From: Strigops habroptila
Lineage: Eukaryota; Chordata; Aves; Psittaciformes; Psittacidae
Assembly (NCBI RefSeq): GCF_004027225.2
Contig: NC_044278.2
Coordinates: 94,046,743 to 94,110,742, forward strand
DNA: 64,000 nt
Direction: 5' to 3'
The notes below the pieces were generated by a model. That model did no database searches and had not been told where the DNA came from. It worked only from the letters and a program-made list of their open reading frames with translations. Below are positions 10,283 to 25,200 of this stretch, piece by piece (the first letter of the stretch is position 1; every line of letters begins with the position of its first letter). The position numbers and the translations under genes were made by a program.

Positions 10283-13200
10283 CTGTATGAGGAAGGGAAA
10301 ATAGATAAGTTACCTAGAACCAGAACTTTAGTTTTCCACTCAAAAGCTGTCTTCTGATGCTAGCAAGGATATGCTTTCATGCCTAATATTGCAGTAGAGT
10401 CATACTTACAAATTGTTTGTGCACCAGGACCAGGTCTGTAAATTTTCTTTGTTGTCCTCCTTATAGCTTTAGCTGCTTTCTTTGCCAGACTTTCCTGAAA
10501 TTAACATTCTTAGCTTTAGAGCCTTTTGGTAATACTTAATATGCATGCAGTTAGAATTTACTTACACTGTGTTCTGTGTTAATTCACATTAGTTAAATGC
10601 TCTTATTAAAGGCTCTAGAAAACCCACAGAATGTGGTTAAAATTTTTGGCATATGCCCATGCCACAGTTTGCATTTCTGCTGTAGCTGGGTAAAAAATAT
10701 ATATGGGACTTTACCATCACTTCAGGCAACTACCTGTTGTCAAACCATTTTTTCCCTCTTCTCTCATATTTTTCCTTTTTCACCACAGTATTTTAAGTCA
10801 CTATTGATTTATGCAGTATTGACATAGATCTTCATTGAGGGAATTCTACTCTTAAACCTTAAAAGTAGCAAACGTCCACAAGAATACCTCATTGCTTAGG
10901 TGTATGGAGGGTATTTTTTCAGTTACACAAGTAATTTTAGGATGTATGTAACCCATGCAACCTAATCAGGAATTAGCAAAATATCTTTTCAAGACGCCCA
11001 ATAAAACACGACTCTGCTCTTTAGCTTCAACATATCAGGGGTTGTTGTGTTATTAATCTGGGATAGATATTTTCATTTTTCCGTAGTCTTCAGAAGCAGC
11101 TTGCTAACTTGCACACCGCTAGATCAGCCCAGACTTCTTTAAGTTCTTAGGAACATCGAGAGAAATCTAATTTCCTAATTCCTGATCCTCAGAGCACTGT
11201 GTGTCCCTCATTACAAGCCTAACCAAGCAGGGTAAGAATTTCTAAAATAAATGTGAAACTCCAGGAGCTGGGAAGACTTACCAGTTCATCATGGTCTTTG
11301 CTTTTTTCCATAGTGTAAGAATATGGAAACAGTACCAGCTGGGAGTAAGAGTGCATGGTTATATAGGCTTTAATGATGTCTTTGTGATCTCTGATAAACC
11401 GAGCCACTGCTTTCACTTCAGGCTCAGACTCAGGGTAGGGTCCACAGTATATCTCGTGACATTCATAGGGAGATGCTCCTTCTCCTGTAACAAAGAAGTG
11501 CACAGCGTTGCTCCTTCTTCCCTTCTGCATTTCTGTTTAACAAAAGAGCAGAGTATGATGCTAATACACAAGAAATCATGGACATGGCCATGTGTGGAAA
11601 GAACTCTCGTGCTTCTAGAAATCAGTGCGAACCTACTGGGATCCCTCACCTGCTATACTCTTGAAAAAAAAAAATCAGAGAAGGTGAAGAAAAAGAATGA
11701 CTGAAAGACTGGATAAAATGTCTTAGAGGAGAGGATGAATATGCTCAATTTAAATTCACTAAAAACAAAATTGTGAGATCCCTTCTTAAAATCTAGAAGT
11801 ACTACAGGAAAAAGACAGTTCTAAGTGATGATTTCATCTCAGGGGAAAGAAAACTGCCAATTGGAAGTTGGAGAAACACAAATCAAAGTGGAGGTTGTTA
11901 AGAATGAGGCAAACTACGCACTGGAACAAGTTACCAAGAAGACAACTAGGATTCACCATTTTTGCTCTCTTCAGAATAAGACCAAATAACTTTCTGGAAG
12001 CAGCCAGGATCTTTGATGTTACATGTCAGCTCTTCATGTTTTAATAAATTTTGTAAATTTTCCCCTTTGCTACTATCTCTACTTTAAACGGACATTTTAT
12101 CTTTAAATCTTATGCAGGAATAAAGCTCACAGAGTACTTGAACACCCACAAGACTTTCTTCATCCGTGGGCACTGGGACATTTTAACATATGCCCGTCTT
12201 CCAGAAATCAATAATGCCAGTTACATCTGCAAAATAGCAGCCCTGAGGAAACAACACAAGCTATTATCTTAAGATACAGGAGAGAAAGAAACATCTTTTG
12301 GTGCCAGTGATATCTAGGGAAGATCTATACCATGCCACAAAGTAGTGGAGAGCATATCTGGACCCAAAAACGCTTTAAAATTTTGCTATATATATGTTTT
12401 AGTTAATTAGAAGTTTCAAGGCTCCTTAAAGGTGCATTTGTGTGAAATGTAGTTGTGATAGACAAAGTTTAGGTGATATGGTGGTACCTGGCTCTTGATG
12501 TTATGAATAAACCTGTATTTTCCTGCATTGAACTGTTCCACAGACGCTGCAAGCCCCTTTACAATATCAATGGCTGAAAATAAATCCCTCTTATATGACA
12601 CAGCAGAAAAGCAGAAATAATTTAGTGAAGAGAGAAGGCTGTGGGAGAGAAGTGGCAACAGAGAGACTTTGTCTGGGAGGTCAGAAACAAAGGTACTGGG
12701 GCAGAGAGGGCTGTGGTACATTTATATTCCGGGATATACGTATAAGCCTTAATGTTTCTGAATTGAGGAGGATTTCACAGACAGTCCATGAAAATTCATG
12801 CACATGAAAATACAAACAGTTCCTGGCATTTAAGCAAAATCATGCAAAAGAGGCAAAATGAGAATGTTAAATTTTACACCGTTTTGTTTTACAAAGAAGT
12901 GAAAACTCTCCAAGGAAAAAGGCAATGAAGAATCTGTTGGCTGGCAGTCTTAGATAAATGTTCTGTCTGCTTTCCTAAATTCTTGATCATACAGAGAACA
13001 GCCAGCTAAAGAAATGATATGGAAAATGTGGAGAAAAATTTAAGTCCAGATTCCAGTCAAATTTAGTTCCATAGAGCAAATTCCAGGCTAGCGCATTGCT
13101 TTTAGTGGAATAATTTTGCTTAAATTGATATAAAAGGAAAACATACGGTATCAATGCATTTAGTATATTTTGCTCTTCATAAAAACCATGAGGAATTTAT

Positions 13201-16200
13201 TCATAAACTTGATAAAGTTATCTGAGCAGCTGAAGAGAAAAAGCAGCTTTAAATGCATACAGCTGAAATCTAGGATTGTGCGGTGGCATAAAGTGTATTC
13301 ACAAGCAGATCTGAAGCCAGTGGAAGTCTGAACATTTGGCACCCCTGAGAAGAACTCTTCTGTTTATAAGTATGTCAGTAAAGGTTAAATTGCAGGTTCC
13401 CACGGATTTATGGCCTTTTCCCATGAACACAATTGTGTTATTGTATTCAGTTGTCACAGCTAATAATAATTGCAGCAGTATTGTAAAGTGATAAAACTCC
13501 AGCTTGGTTCTTCTGAGAATCCTGTTGAACAGCAATAATGGGGGTTCTACAGTTAACATGTTCTGGGTCAATCTGTTCAACTGTTGCGACCAGTCACTAA
13601 TGTATCTTAATCAGTATAAAAAATATTTTTATGCTAATTAAGAAAAACAGGGATTTGTTTTTCAGCATTTTATGGACTGTATAACTAAAAGAAGTAGAAA
13701 CCTAGGGAGAGCCTTACAATCATCTGTTTAAGTTATTGCAAGCATCTGACTTGGTGCTTAGATTTATCTGTACTTTTTTTTTTTCTCTCCAATGACCCTA
13801 CAAGGTGCTGAGGCTTCTCTCTTCCATGTTTCCAAACATGTCTAAAAGAGAGGAGTGTAGCACGGCTGAAAAGAGTATGGATGCTTCCCTAGTTACTTAA
13901 GAAAGATGTTCTGGTTTTGTCCTGTAAGAAGGTGTATGTTTTGTCCAAAGATTTACTTAGGAAGCACTTCCTAATCTACCTGTATTCTTCTGCTCTTTGT
14001 AAAATAGAACCATCTCTCTGCTTCAGAAGTTGTTCACCACCAAAAGTGCTTGACAAGCTGAATGCACTACATTATATAACCTTGAAACTAGTATCTGTAT
14101 CACATAGGTTTTTGCTGTTATTCGTTTAGACTTCTCCAAATTCTGTTTTTATGACATATTTATACTGAATATCACTTTCGGATCTATGTTTTTGGTCTCC
14201 AGCTTCATAATTTTGTGCCTGAAAAAATGTATGTTTTTCTCCATATAATAGCCATGGATGGTAAACAAACATCTTTATCCCCAGTTTAACGATGGACTAA
14301 AATGACCAAAAGTCATACAGGATATTACTGTCAGTACTGTGTGTAACCAGATCTGACCTATAGGGTAACATTTTAAGATAGCTATTCTGCAGATGATTAG
14401 AAACCTGTCAAGTACTAAACAGCCTGCAGGTAAGTGTGATATAGCCTCAACAACAAACACTGGGAGCCAAAAAATCTTGGTCAGCTAGGCATTACTGAAG
14501 GATAACTGGGGTGATCAGTTACTACAGCATGGTGGAGCATCTGCTCAACTGGATGGTGCAACAGCTCTTGGTTGACATGGCAAGGGCTAGCTCTTCCCTC
14601 GTTCCTCCCTCCCATTAATAGCCTGCACCACGTGTGACGTGATGTGATGCAACGGGCAGGATTCAGGGTCCTGGTCCCCCTCTGTCTTGTCATGGTGCTG
14701 GGAAGAGGTTAATCCCCAGTGTGGCATCTGGGGAGGAAAAATCCTGAGTCCCAACAAAAAGTGTCTCATGTTGGGGAAGTATTCACTGGTTCATAACAGA
14801 CACTCAGCTGCATTTGTCTTTATACCAACTTTGTGAAATAGAAAATGATTTTTTTTTCCCCCCAAAATAATGAATTTTAAAGGCTAAAAGTGAGGCAGGG
14901 GTAAAATAGGAAGGAAGTTTTGTCATACCACACCAGTGCGCATCAAAATTCCTGTTCATATCAGTACCGATGCACTTGCTGTTACCATGTGATGAGCGGC
15001 TCTTTCTCCACAGCCGATTCTATGGAAACGGACACACAAGCCGTGTTCAGGGAAAAAGCTGAGAAAAACAATGCACCAACTCGCTAGTTAGTTAAATGTG
15101 ACTTCCCACTTGTGCCTCTACAGGTCATGTGCCAAGGAAGAGGGAAAAGACCAAGGCAGATTATAAAACCACAGTCTGCTCGCCAGCAAGGCTGTATGAT
15201 AAAAGGAAATATTGGGTAGGATAAGAAGTGGTCACATCTGGTCTGATTTCAATGGATTTGGACTGTGGAAGGAGAGGGGAAGACATACAGTTTGGCCAGA
15301 AATGTGAGTTTAGAACTCCCAAGTCCAACCTTTCTGTAGGCACTGCTGACAGCATGTGGAAAGTTGGAAATTTGGTGTGCAGCTGTTGAGATATATATGC
15401 GTAGTTATTCAAATGTGAGCCAGGCTGGGTTGAAGATTGGATGAGTAAAAGAGTGGAGGAGGACTGTTGTGGTTTTTTTTTTAACTTGAGTGAATGATCT
15501 AAAAATCAAAGAACCATCTCAACAGCTTGGGATTTGCAACCAATACATAAAATCTTGGACAAAAGATACCTGTTGTGCCTTCATGTATCTGAAACAAAAA
15601 GTACTCAGAGAATGGGGCTACCTTGCAGGAGGAAGGAGTGGATAATTAGCTGTACTTTGTGTGATGCAGCATGCTATCCCGCTTCTGCTGGATTGTGCCA
15701 GTGGTTGTAACTTTGCTGCTGAAGGCTGACACAGGCATTCCCTGACCTCTGGAAGTATTCAAATCCCAGGATAAGATTCCATCATTTCCAAATGCATTTC
15801 CAGCATTTTGGAAGACACAAAGGTACTGTGGGTAGATGTCAATTACTTGCAGAATTTGTTGGTTTTGAAATAGGGCAAAGATGCAGAAATTCCAAGCACA
15901 GGTTAAGAGTTTGGGGCATGCAGTTCCAGGATGGAAATGATGCCCTAAGCATTCTCACTGATGGTTCCCATAAATAGCACATCAGTACACAGCCTGTCAA
16001 AAAAGCTCTACTTACAGAAGGATGGCTCCACGTGTACTCATAGCCATCCACATTGATCACAGGCATGACATAGAAGTCAAAGTGCTCCAGAAGCGCTGTC
16101 ATGGTCTGATCTCTTTCACTCACATGGATTGCCTATAAAGCACAGGGGAAACTTACTAAAAGCATTTGTAACTGGTTTTCTTACCTTCCTAGAAAGGCAC

Positions 16201-19200
16201 CTGATGGCCTATGCAAAATAACTGCAGTTATCAGACCAGTCTATCTCCTGATAGAGATGCATCACATCACAGAAACTGCAAAACAGCAAAGTAGCTCTTT
16301 GATTAGAAATGCCAGGGAGAGGGTAAGAATCGAACTGATACAGTCAGTCAGATACACTGCAGTCTTTCAATGTTAATTGGTGGTCATGAGATAGAGTTGA
16401 AGCCTATTAAGAGGAAGGTTTGAGCTTCTGCTGGTTGTATAAAAGATAGGAACCCTCCATCCCACTGAAAATGCCACAAAAGTAGTGATATATAAAATAA
16501 ATCAGGCCATAAAATAAAGCAGGCCCAAAAATAACAAGTAACATTTCAAATGGCTGCTGTATATAACATTATTTCTTCCTCTTTCTTATCTAACTGGTTG
16601 TTGGTCCATGACACAGGGGTAAATTTTAACCTAGATAAGTGGGTTTATTACTATTAAAATAGGTTAGGTCATTCATCATATCCTTTTTTTATTATTATTT
16701 ATGCCTTACTTAAACCACTTTATTTAATTTTAAATCCTTCCTCATTTTACTGAGGCAATGGACTTTCTCTGACTAAATGGGAAGTGTCAATCTTTCTGCG
16801 AAATTAAATGATAAAGAGTGAACCCATTATAAAGAATGCCTAGGATTTGCTAGAGAGAGCTAGAGATTTTAATGTGTGTTTGCAGATGTGGATTAATGTC
16901 AGATTTTAAAATGTTACTTTTATGAAGTGATACAGAAATAAAATTTGAATTTAAAACACGTGATTTAGATCAAAAGGATGGTGAACCTAAATGTTCGGCT
17001 TGTTACTTCTGAAAAATGCTGCAGGGACATGTCACTGGCAAAGTGACAGCACAGCTGGTAATTATTTGGAGCAGCATGAAAAGGGCAAATACATTTCTCT
17101 TCAAGGGAACCTGGAAGGCTGGGATTATCGGTGGGTCACAAGGTAGATTCTGCTGTATCTGCTCCTAACTCCTGCAATATCCTTTCCAATGTTATTGAGA
17201 ATTTATAGTTGTGACTGAGGACAGAAATAAACACATTATTATTATTATTATTATTTAGTTCCATCATGAATAAACTGTAATTCATGTTTGAAGGACTCAT
17301 CTATGTTGTTTCTCTGGTTACAGTACTTGTGATTGTGAAGTCTCAATCTCATCTAGCATATTTTTACAGTGAACTTTGCTTTTGTGGAAAATGGTAAATA
17401 ATATCTCAGAATATTAACTGAGCAAGCTGGACAACCTTGTCTGGGCCAGAAAGGCGTTAGGAGCTGTTTTCTGGTGCATACTAGGAATTGGGGCAGCAGC
17501 TTAACAAATTTGAGCAGAGATGCCTTAAATTCCAAGGCAACATACGTTAAGATACAGGTGAAAACCATGGATGTTGAATCTTTTGGTGTACCTTTGTTCA
17601 CTGTTCTGAGGAGTGTAGGTATTAAAAATATTAAAGATCAGATGTGACCATCAGTCTGCAACTGCACATCAAGGCTGGTTGGGCTAAGCCCATACTACAG
17701 TCTCATCCCATCAGTGGTTTACTAGTTCCCATGAACTGGTACTATGCATGTGGCTGGCAGTTGTGGATCGTGTTCTGGAGGTTTGAAATGAGGGTGTCTC
17801 TAGGAGGGGTGGTACCTTCAGAAGAAGGCGGCTTGTGTGGCCTCATTCTCTGAATGAGGCAGATCAGAAAAAAACAAAAGCACAAATAAATAATGCAGAT
17901 GCAGGAGGCAGAGGAGCAGTAGCAGCAGGCGCAGCAGCAGGTGACACATCACAGCAAGCGATAAGTAGAGATTGCTGGTGTTCATGCTGGTGTGGAGCTA
18001 TGCCATGCCTGGAGCAATACGTGTGTATTGCTCTAGGAAGGCACGTAGGGAAAAACCAGGGGTTGTAGGACAGCTTGAGCTCACTCAGGGTCTCCTCTGA
18101 TCTACTCCAGGCAGTGCCAGCTGCAGTAATATGGGCGTGAGTCACCATGTGGTGCATGATCCAGAGCCAAGATCATTCCTTGGATCTATGTGGCAGTATA
18201 GGCATAGCCCTAGTACATTACCAAATACTTGCTTTTCCTGACATGCCCTCTCCATCCATGACTGTTCATAATTGTAATCATCTCTGTTGAATTTGCTGCA
18301 CGTACATTGAAGTTTCTTTCATATACTTGAGAATACATCTGAGCTCTTTTGCATTTGATCCATATGACTTCCTGTCTCTTGCACACATCCCCCCTCCATC
18401 TGTTCACACACACATACGTGCACACACATACGTGCACACACAGTCACTGCTACGTATGCAGCTTAGACACAAAACTCATATGATAATGTTGTGGATTAAG
18501 ATTTTATGGAGCTTAGAGTGCAGTTGGGCAGAGAATCAAGATTTTTTGCTTTGCTTTGAAAATGATAATCGGATGTGTTTATCTACTCACGTGGCCTATG
18601 AACCACAAGCAAAAAGCTGGAGAAATCCATTCTCTGGCATGGATACCACAGTCAATCCATATGGCACTTCTGGATTTTTCCTGGCTTTTAGAAAGCTGAC
18701 AAAAGAGAACTTGTATTAAAATGGCACCATTGCAAATTGAAGCACCTAAAAGTAGAAGTGAAAAGGGTAACCAAGATGGAAGAAGAAGCATCTGTCTTGT
18801 AAGGAGAGCTTAGTCTGATCCTGGGCCAGGATACTGCTGTCAGTTATGTTCACATGCAGTCAGAGAGCCATGTTCAGATTGCTTGCAGCAAGATCCTAAC
18901 ATAGGCATCGAGACTACAGCAAGACCTGAGGTCAAGTGAGTAGGGCACCAACTATGCAGGGCAACAAACTAGATTGGATTCATAGTTAACAGAGGAGGGT
19001 ATCCAGCACCCCAGTATTTCATGCATTTGGATGATGGCCTAGATGTAATAACTTCCTTGTGGCCCAGCAAGGAACCTAATGTGGTCAAATGCCTTTGCAA
19101 ATGCAATGCACCTTTTTAAGAGAATTTAGGAAAATTCTAAAATCCACAAAAATATGCATGAGTATAGATTTAAGAAAGTGTTCTGGCCAAACCTCATCAC

Positions 19201-22200
19201 TTGCTTACGTTAGTACTTGGAAAGGTTTTGCAGTAAGTCACAGCTGTACCTTCAGAACATAAAGCGGTCGTTTTTCATACGATGATCCAATATATATTTT
19301 CTGGAGGAGGTCAGAATGGACTTTCACTACTTCTTCCATCCAATAATATATCTGCAAGGATGAAGTTAGTAAATTGATCTTCTCCCTATTGTTTTCCTTC
19401 ATCCCTGAACGTCGTCTAGACTTAAATTAATTCTTCGTCCCAGAATCCTGCCTCTTTAACTGATGAGAAAGAAAAACTAGCAATCCAGCCCACTTACCAG
19501 TTGCCTCTCTCTAATTTCTCATAAAAAACCCACTAAGATACAGTCACAACACAGTCCAAATGTAGCCCTGAAATTCCTCTTTACTTCTATTTGGTTAAGT
19601 TGTTGTTCATTTCATGTTTTAAATATTTGTATGTTGTTTCATGACTTCATTTTCCTTCTGTATTAACTGCATTTGAATGGCAGTTTGAGGCAATAGATGT
19701 ATGAGAGATTTTATCTGGTGCTTCTTTCTTTCTCTATGAAGGCATTACAGTAAATACAACTCCCAGTGGCTGAGCAATACAATGGTAATCATTTACCTGT
19801 TGGTGATTTCTTTCCCCATCTCCATTCTCAACCATGAGACAAATTTCAGCCTTTGAATCTACAGAGGATTACAACAAAAGTGTCTTACTTCTTTCATCGA
19901 ATGGTAGTTTTCATAATGTGATGAAGACATGCGTGGGTTGACTGTGTCATTGGTAATCTGTTTTTCAATAAGTCCTTGAACATCTCCCAGTGAGACTCTG
20001 AAAAAGAGCACAATGTCCTGTAAAATAAATGACAAACAACTTTACAGAAACATTCATGATAACAAATAAAAAAGTACGTACTTGTGTTGGATGGTCAGTT
20101 GCCTTAACTGAGCTTTTATGCTATTTATGCTGGATGCCCTGACATAGAAATGGACTTCTCTGTGCTTCTTGATGTTTTCAACCACAACAGGTTGCCAGAG
20201 AATGACCTGCAAAGTTTTCAAAAGCATCTTTAATTTTTTTTTAACCTAGGAAAGAAAAAATATTCTTGCTAACATTTAAGAAGTATTTAAAAAATAATCA
20301 AAGCATATGTTTTCAATTTAAGACACCACTTGAACAAGCACTTTAATGTTCCCTGTGTTGTGTTTCAGCATTCTGCTACTGCTGGAAATGAAATGTGTGT
20401 ATTTAAGACATGTTTATAATGACTTCTGCACATAAGTTCATAAATCAGGAACAAAGACAGGAACATAAGCTTTTCCGAGATAGTATTTCTGGTATAATAG
20501 CTATGCTTAGCTGGTTATTGTGTTACATGTTTTAAAGTCTGCTGAGAGTTATTTTCCCTGAGGGTATTTGGAGAATTAATGAAGATCAGGCTAGTCTTTG
20601 TAGTTATTGTATTCGCTGATGTCTTTGATCAGGGAAGAAATAAATGCCAGAAGGGGTTTGAATATAAGTCAAGTTGAAGCAGCAATACAGAGATTAGAAA
20701 TGGGAGCAAAATAAGAAAATGATATTCTTCTTGGTAAAATTAAATCTTTTACAATAATAAAATCAGAAGCCAACATATTCAATAAAAGACTGAAACTTTA
20801 AAACCAATAATATCAAAAGATCTAGGGGTGACAGTAAGTAGAAATTTAGTTATGAATTTACAATGCGAAAAAGATCAACATAATCCTTGGATGCATTTTT
20901 GAAAACATACAGCATGGAGTTGCCAGACAAAAGGGTTTATTTTTTTCCTTTCTGGTGTAGTTGCATTATTATATTCAACTTAGGCACCATGTTTCCAGGC
21001 ATTTAGCAGTTGTCAGCTGTTTACCTCACTCCTATCTTAGAGAGAATGTGCCTGCAAAATCTTACAGAAAATTAATCCATGCTTTTAATCAAGACTTTGG
21101 AACAGTAAGTGGGAAAACAATTGGCCCCTGGGTATATTACTGCAATGTGCTATACAAATGGCTGAGCTAGTCTCAGTGTAGTCACCTCACATGTTATTGG
21201 CAGGCTAGTAACAGCACCACATGGCTCAGCATTGTTTGGAAAACCCATCCAAGATGCAAGCTGAATGCTTAGCTACCCAGCACTGATTTTCCTGTTTCCC
21301 TAGCTAGGCTGCTGTCTGCACTGACATGCGCCAGTTCAGATTGAGTTTCTCTCAGGTGAAGGCATTCTTTGAATGGAGAGGAAAACTCAGGAACTCTGGA
21401 TTGACACAGCTGAGATGGCAGAGGAGCAATGAATGGGGGTAAATGGGAAACTCTGCTAACACATTGGTCTCTTTACCCATCATCGCAATGGTCAATACTG
21501 CCCCAGGGGCAGCAAAAAAAGACTGTGTTGTAGGGTCTTCAGGGTCTTCTGGTGGAGGCTACATGCAATGTGTGTGCTGCAAGAACAAAGCATTTCCTTT
21601 GCTTTAGGTTTTTGCTTCCAACTGCAGGAGTAACACCTCTAATTAGCCTGATAATTCTTCTTGTAAGATGCTAATTTTCCTATGCTGCTTCTTTGCTAGA
21701 TCGCTAGATTGAAACCATTAAAATTTGTTAGGAGGTACAATTTGGGGCTTCCCTTTCCCTTTCCTTCTCTCATTCCCTTTCTCTTTTCTTCTTATAACTT
21801 GCCCAATTTATAGCCGTGGGAAAAAAATGGTCAGTTTATAACCCTTGAAAAATGTTTGGTTTGCATATTCACATAAGTGACTTGGTAGAAATCAGCACAT
21901 GCTCTCTCTGCACTGAATGTACTGCAGTTGTTCTTAATGACTTCTTGGGGCTCCTGCATACAAGGAAGTGAAGAATGATGGTAGTGAGGAAGAAATGGAG
22001 GAGGGAAGATTTATTTTGGTACAGGAAAGGAGATGGATATGTGAGTTGACTTGTGGAGGTGGAAGAGAGCAAGGAAGGTTATCAACGTTTGTAAGAACTA
22101 AAGCAAAAGATCAAAAGATGGTAGTAGGGACAGCAGAAGACTGGTAGGATTTTAGGGTGGACATAAAATGAATAGTAGCCAAGAAAGACAGAGAAAGACT

Positions 22201-25200
22201 GGGCATAGGCACCATTGAAAGCTCTCATCCATCTGTGACACATCCTCAATCATGCTATAAATTACGCTGCTTGATGGAATGGTTACACCTTTGTTGCAGA
22301 GTGTTGGCTTCAAACTGGGAGGATGTGGTTGGGCAAATGCTTTTGAAGAGATGCCTCATTTTGATTAAATACTCTAGTCTTTAATGAAAGGTTAAATATT
22401 TTTTGTTGTTGTTGTTGTTTGGGTTTCTTTTAAAAGTATTGCTTAGGAGAATTTTATCTTTTAAATGCTGCTTTAAGATAAATACCATAAAAATCCAGTC
22501 CTGATCTTCAAAGCTGTGCAAGTCATATATGTCAAGATTGCATTGGTCTAAAATGCTGAGGTTCCCTAGTAAGTGTGTTTCTATTTACTCTGTGTCGGTG
22601 CTTTGCCAGTTTTGCAGTGTCTTACTACACAAAATCAACTGCAGAAATCTGAGCTCTGGTATAATGCATTACTTCAACTTTATGAAGGAGAGGTCTCCTC
22701 ATGTAAGTCAGAAGGTAGTGGAGCAATGAAAACCAAGCATTTGTTGAGTTGCTATATCGGCACAAGTGAATAAAAGTGGGCTAAATCTTCATCTGGTAGG
22801 AAAAGCAGTATTAGTGCACCTGGGGGAAGAAACTGGTCTGGAGACAAGAGAGGCAGAGGGATCTATTTACCTCAGTGGTGTTCAATAAATCCTGAAGGGC
22901 TTCAACCTGTTTGTCTGTTTGTGGAAGAGCCCACAAAACTTCATCTCTGAAAAAGAAGGGTATTTAAGTAAAGCGCAGGTACTTGGAACTACTCTAGGTC
23001 ATGTGAAAGTAGAGAAGCAGGCTTGGCCTTTCTTGTCTTCCCTGGCTTAGCTGCCATGAACTCAAAGAAGATTCAGTAATGAAGATGCTGAGCTCCATTC
23101 CAGCCTTTGCTTCTGCCAGTCAGTAAAATCCATGAAAGAGATGGTGTAGGGCTTTGGTAGCCAATATCTACTGCTGGACTGTGAGAACCATCCTGAGAGC
23201 TGGTACCAGCACAGCAGCAACCAGCCCCAGCCAATCCCAAGCGCAGCAGCACCGGTGGAAGACTAACCTAGACCAGGAAGACAGTTCTCCTGTTGTCCCC
23301 TGAGTTTCTTGGTCTCAGTCACTGTTCAGCAGAGGCATGAACCCTCCCAGCCTGGAAAAAGCCTTCCCAAGTGGGCAAAAGCAGAACATGATGTTTTATA
23401 GATGAGCAGAGGCTACCACCATCATCATTCCTACTAAAGTCCAGCTGTCCCAATCTCCTAATTTCTGTCCCTCCACCAGGTATTGTTTCAGTTGGTCTAT
23501 ACCAGTGTCCTCCCCCTCTTTGCCTGGTAATTTATATTCCCCTTCTACTTGAAACCCATGGTCTGTATGTGCAGTACATGAGATGGTGCTTCCCAGCTGC
23601 TCTATGCCTGACCTCACTATTGGTGACAGAAGTGAAATTCACTTTCTGGAAAGAAAGAACACCATTTTTGCATTGTAAATCCAGCCCTGATTTCCAGTTC
23701 CCTGCAAGCTATGTAGTTCAAAATTGCATTGGTTCGATAATTAAAATAATTTGTCTGTGTAGAAGGAGCAGACTCAGGGGAATGTCAAACACTTATTTCC
23801 ATTTTCTCAGCTGGGCTGGCTCTCAGCCCTCTAATCGTGTGGAGTTGGCAGCAGTGTATAAACCTGGCACTGTGGAAGCCCCTGACATCCCTCTCTGCAA
23901 AGACTGTGCTGAAAACAGGCAGGGCTCTCAGAACTAGTGTTTTCAAGCTGCATAACACATTTGTCACAACTCATTGTTGTGACTGATTTCAAGCAGAGAC
24001 CTGACAGCATCTGGCAACCAGGTAATTTATCTTTTCTACTTTTAGCCAGGCTCCAAGCAATCACTGTTGTTTCTCATGTAGAACCAGCAATATGCCAGCA
24101 CTATTTTTGCCTCCACCATCATTTGACAGAGCATAGAAAAGTAATCAGGGATGGGCAGAGTTGGCATTTTGCCAACTATTTCTTTAGGCAAGTGCAGTCC
24201 ACAGTGTGTGTTTGGGGCTACTTTAAAAGTGAATTTGTCTTCTTGTATCTGGGGGAGTCTTTTCAGAGGGGAGGCCAGAAAAGGGCTGCTGCATCTGGCT
24301 TCATCCTATGATTCCACAGCCTGAGAGTGCTGTAATGAGGAAGCTGGTATGTAATTACACCCCACCATTTGCTGCACAAATATTTCAACTGAGTGTGGTA
24401 AGTACTGGACAGGTGGTAGCTAGCAGCAATTCCTCTATAGCTCTCATAGGTAGGACCTGAAAACACTGAACAAGCTGATCTGAGTTCTGCCCTTGCTCTT
24501 GTAGCCATGTTTAACATGGGAAGTAGTAACAGCTGAAATCGTAGTTGTTCAGCTTCTCAGTTCCTTTGCTTCGAGGAAAAGCTCTAATTGTTGTCATTAT
24601 ACAAATCTCGGAAACAGCCTCCCATCCCCAGCTTCCTTTTCCTGCCCTGGTTGGACATGTTCATCTTGAGCACACTTCTTCCACTTTTTGTCCTCATGCC
24701 CTCCTTCCCAGATTGCTCTTTGAATTCGTCCTTAAGAGGATCCTTCTTATTCCGCTCTAACTTTCTGCCAGGGTCCCACTGGACTCTGTTATTGTTTCCC
24801 ACCTCTTTTTCCTCTACCTTTTCTTTGGGTAACAAAAGTAAGTCCAGCTGCCATCCCCACACCACAATGCTCAGGCCTTGCCTTGTAGCTATGACAGAGT
24901 GAGTGGGATGCATTATAGTTCATTTTAGATGGTTTTGATATCTTAATCTGAGCTTGTCACTCCTAATAAAGAAACAAGCACTTTCAGTGTCTGGTTAACC
25001 TGAGTGAATTTAGATGTGTGTGCTAAACTGGAATGAGTTATAACCTAAATACACATGTTTTTCTCCGCTAGCTGTACAGGAGGTGAAGGAGACTTGTTCC
25101 CATGTAGAACTCTATAGAAATCCCATATAGTGAGCTGAATCCCATCCAGGGGCGCTGGCCACCATCTCACAGATAGTCGTAAATCAGTGCCGGCTCTCTG

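Larger units (their letters stand above)
16133..18590 (-). other. CPB2: CPB2 intron 6
   Basis: A 2.5 kb intron containing a short (ATT)n repeat at about 17235-17256, a CAG/GCA-rich patch near 17900-17942 and a CA-rich tandem repeat (18404-18441). No exon is recognised. Confidence 0.7.

Noticed and set aside
12416-12721. Minus-strand 101-codon frame within CPB2 intron 8
   Set aside because: CPB2 exons 8 and 9 join in phase without it, and it has no carboxypeptidase or other family similarity.
17900-17942. GCA/CAG-rich patch suggesting a trinucleotide repeat
   Set aside because: The units are interrupted and short, and the encoded Ala/Gly frame has no support as coding.
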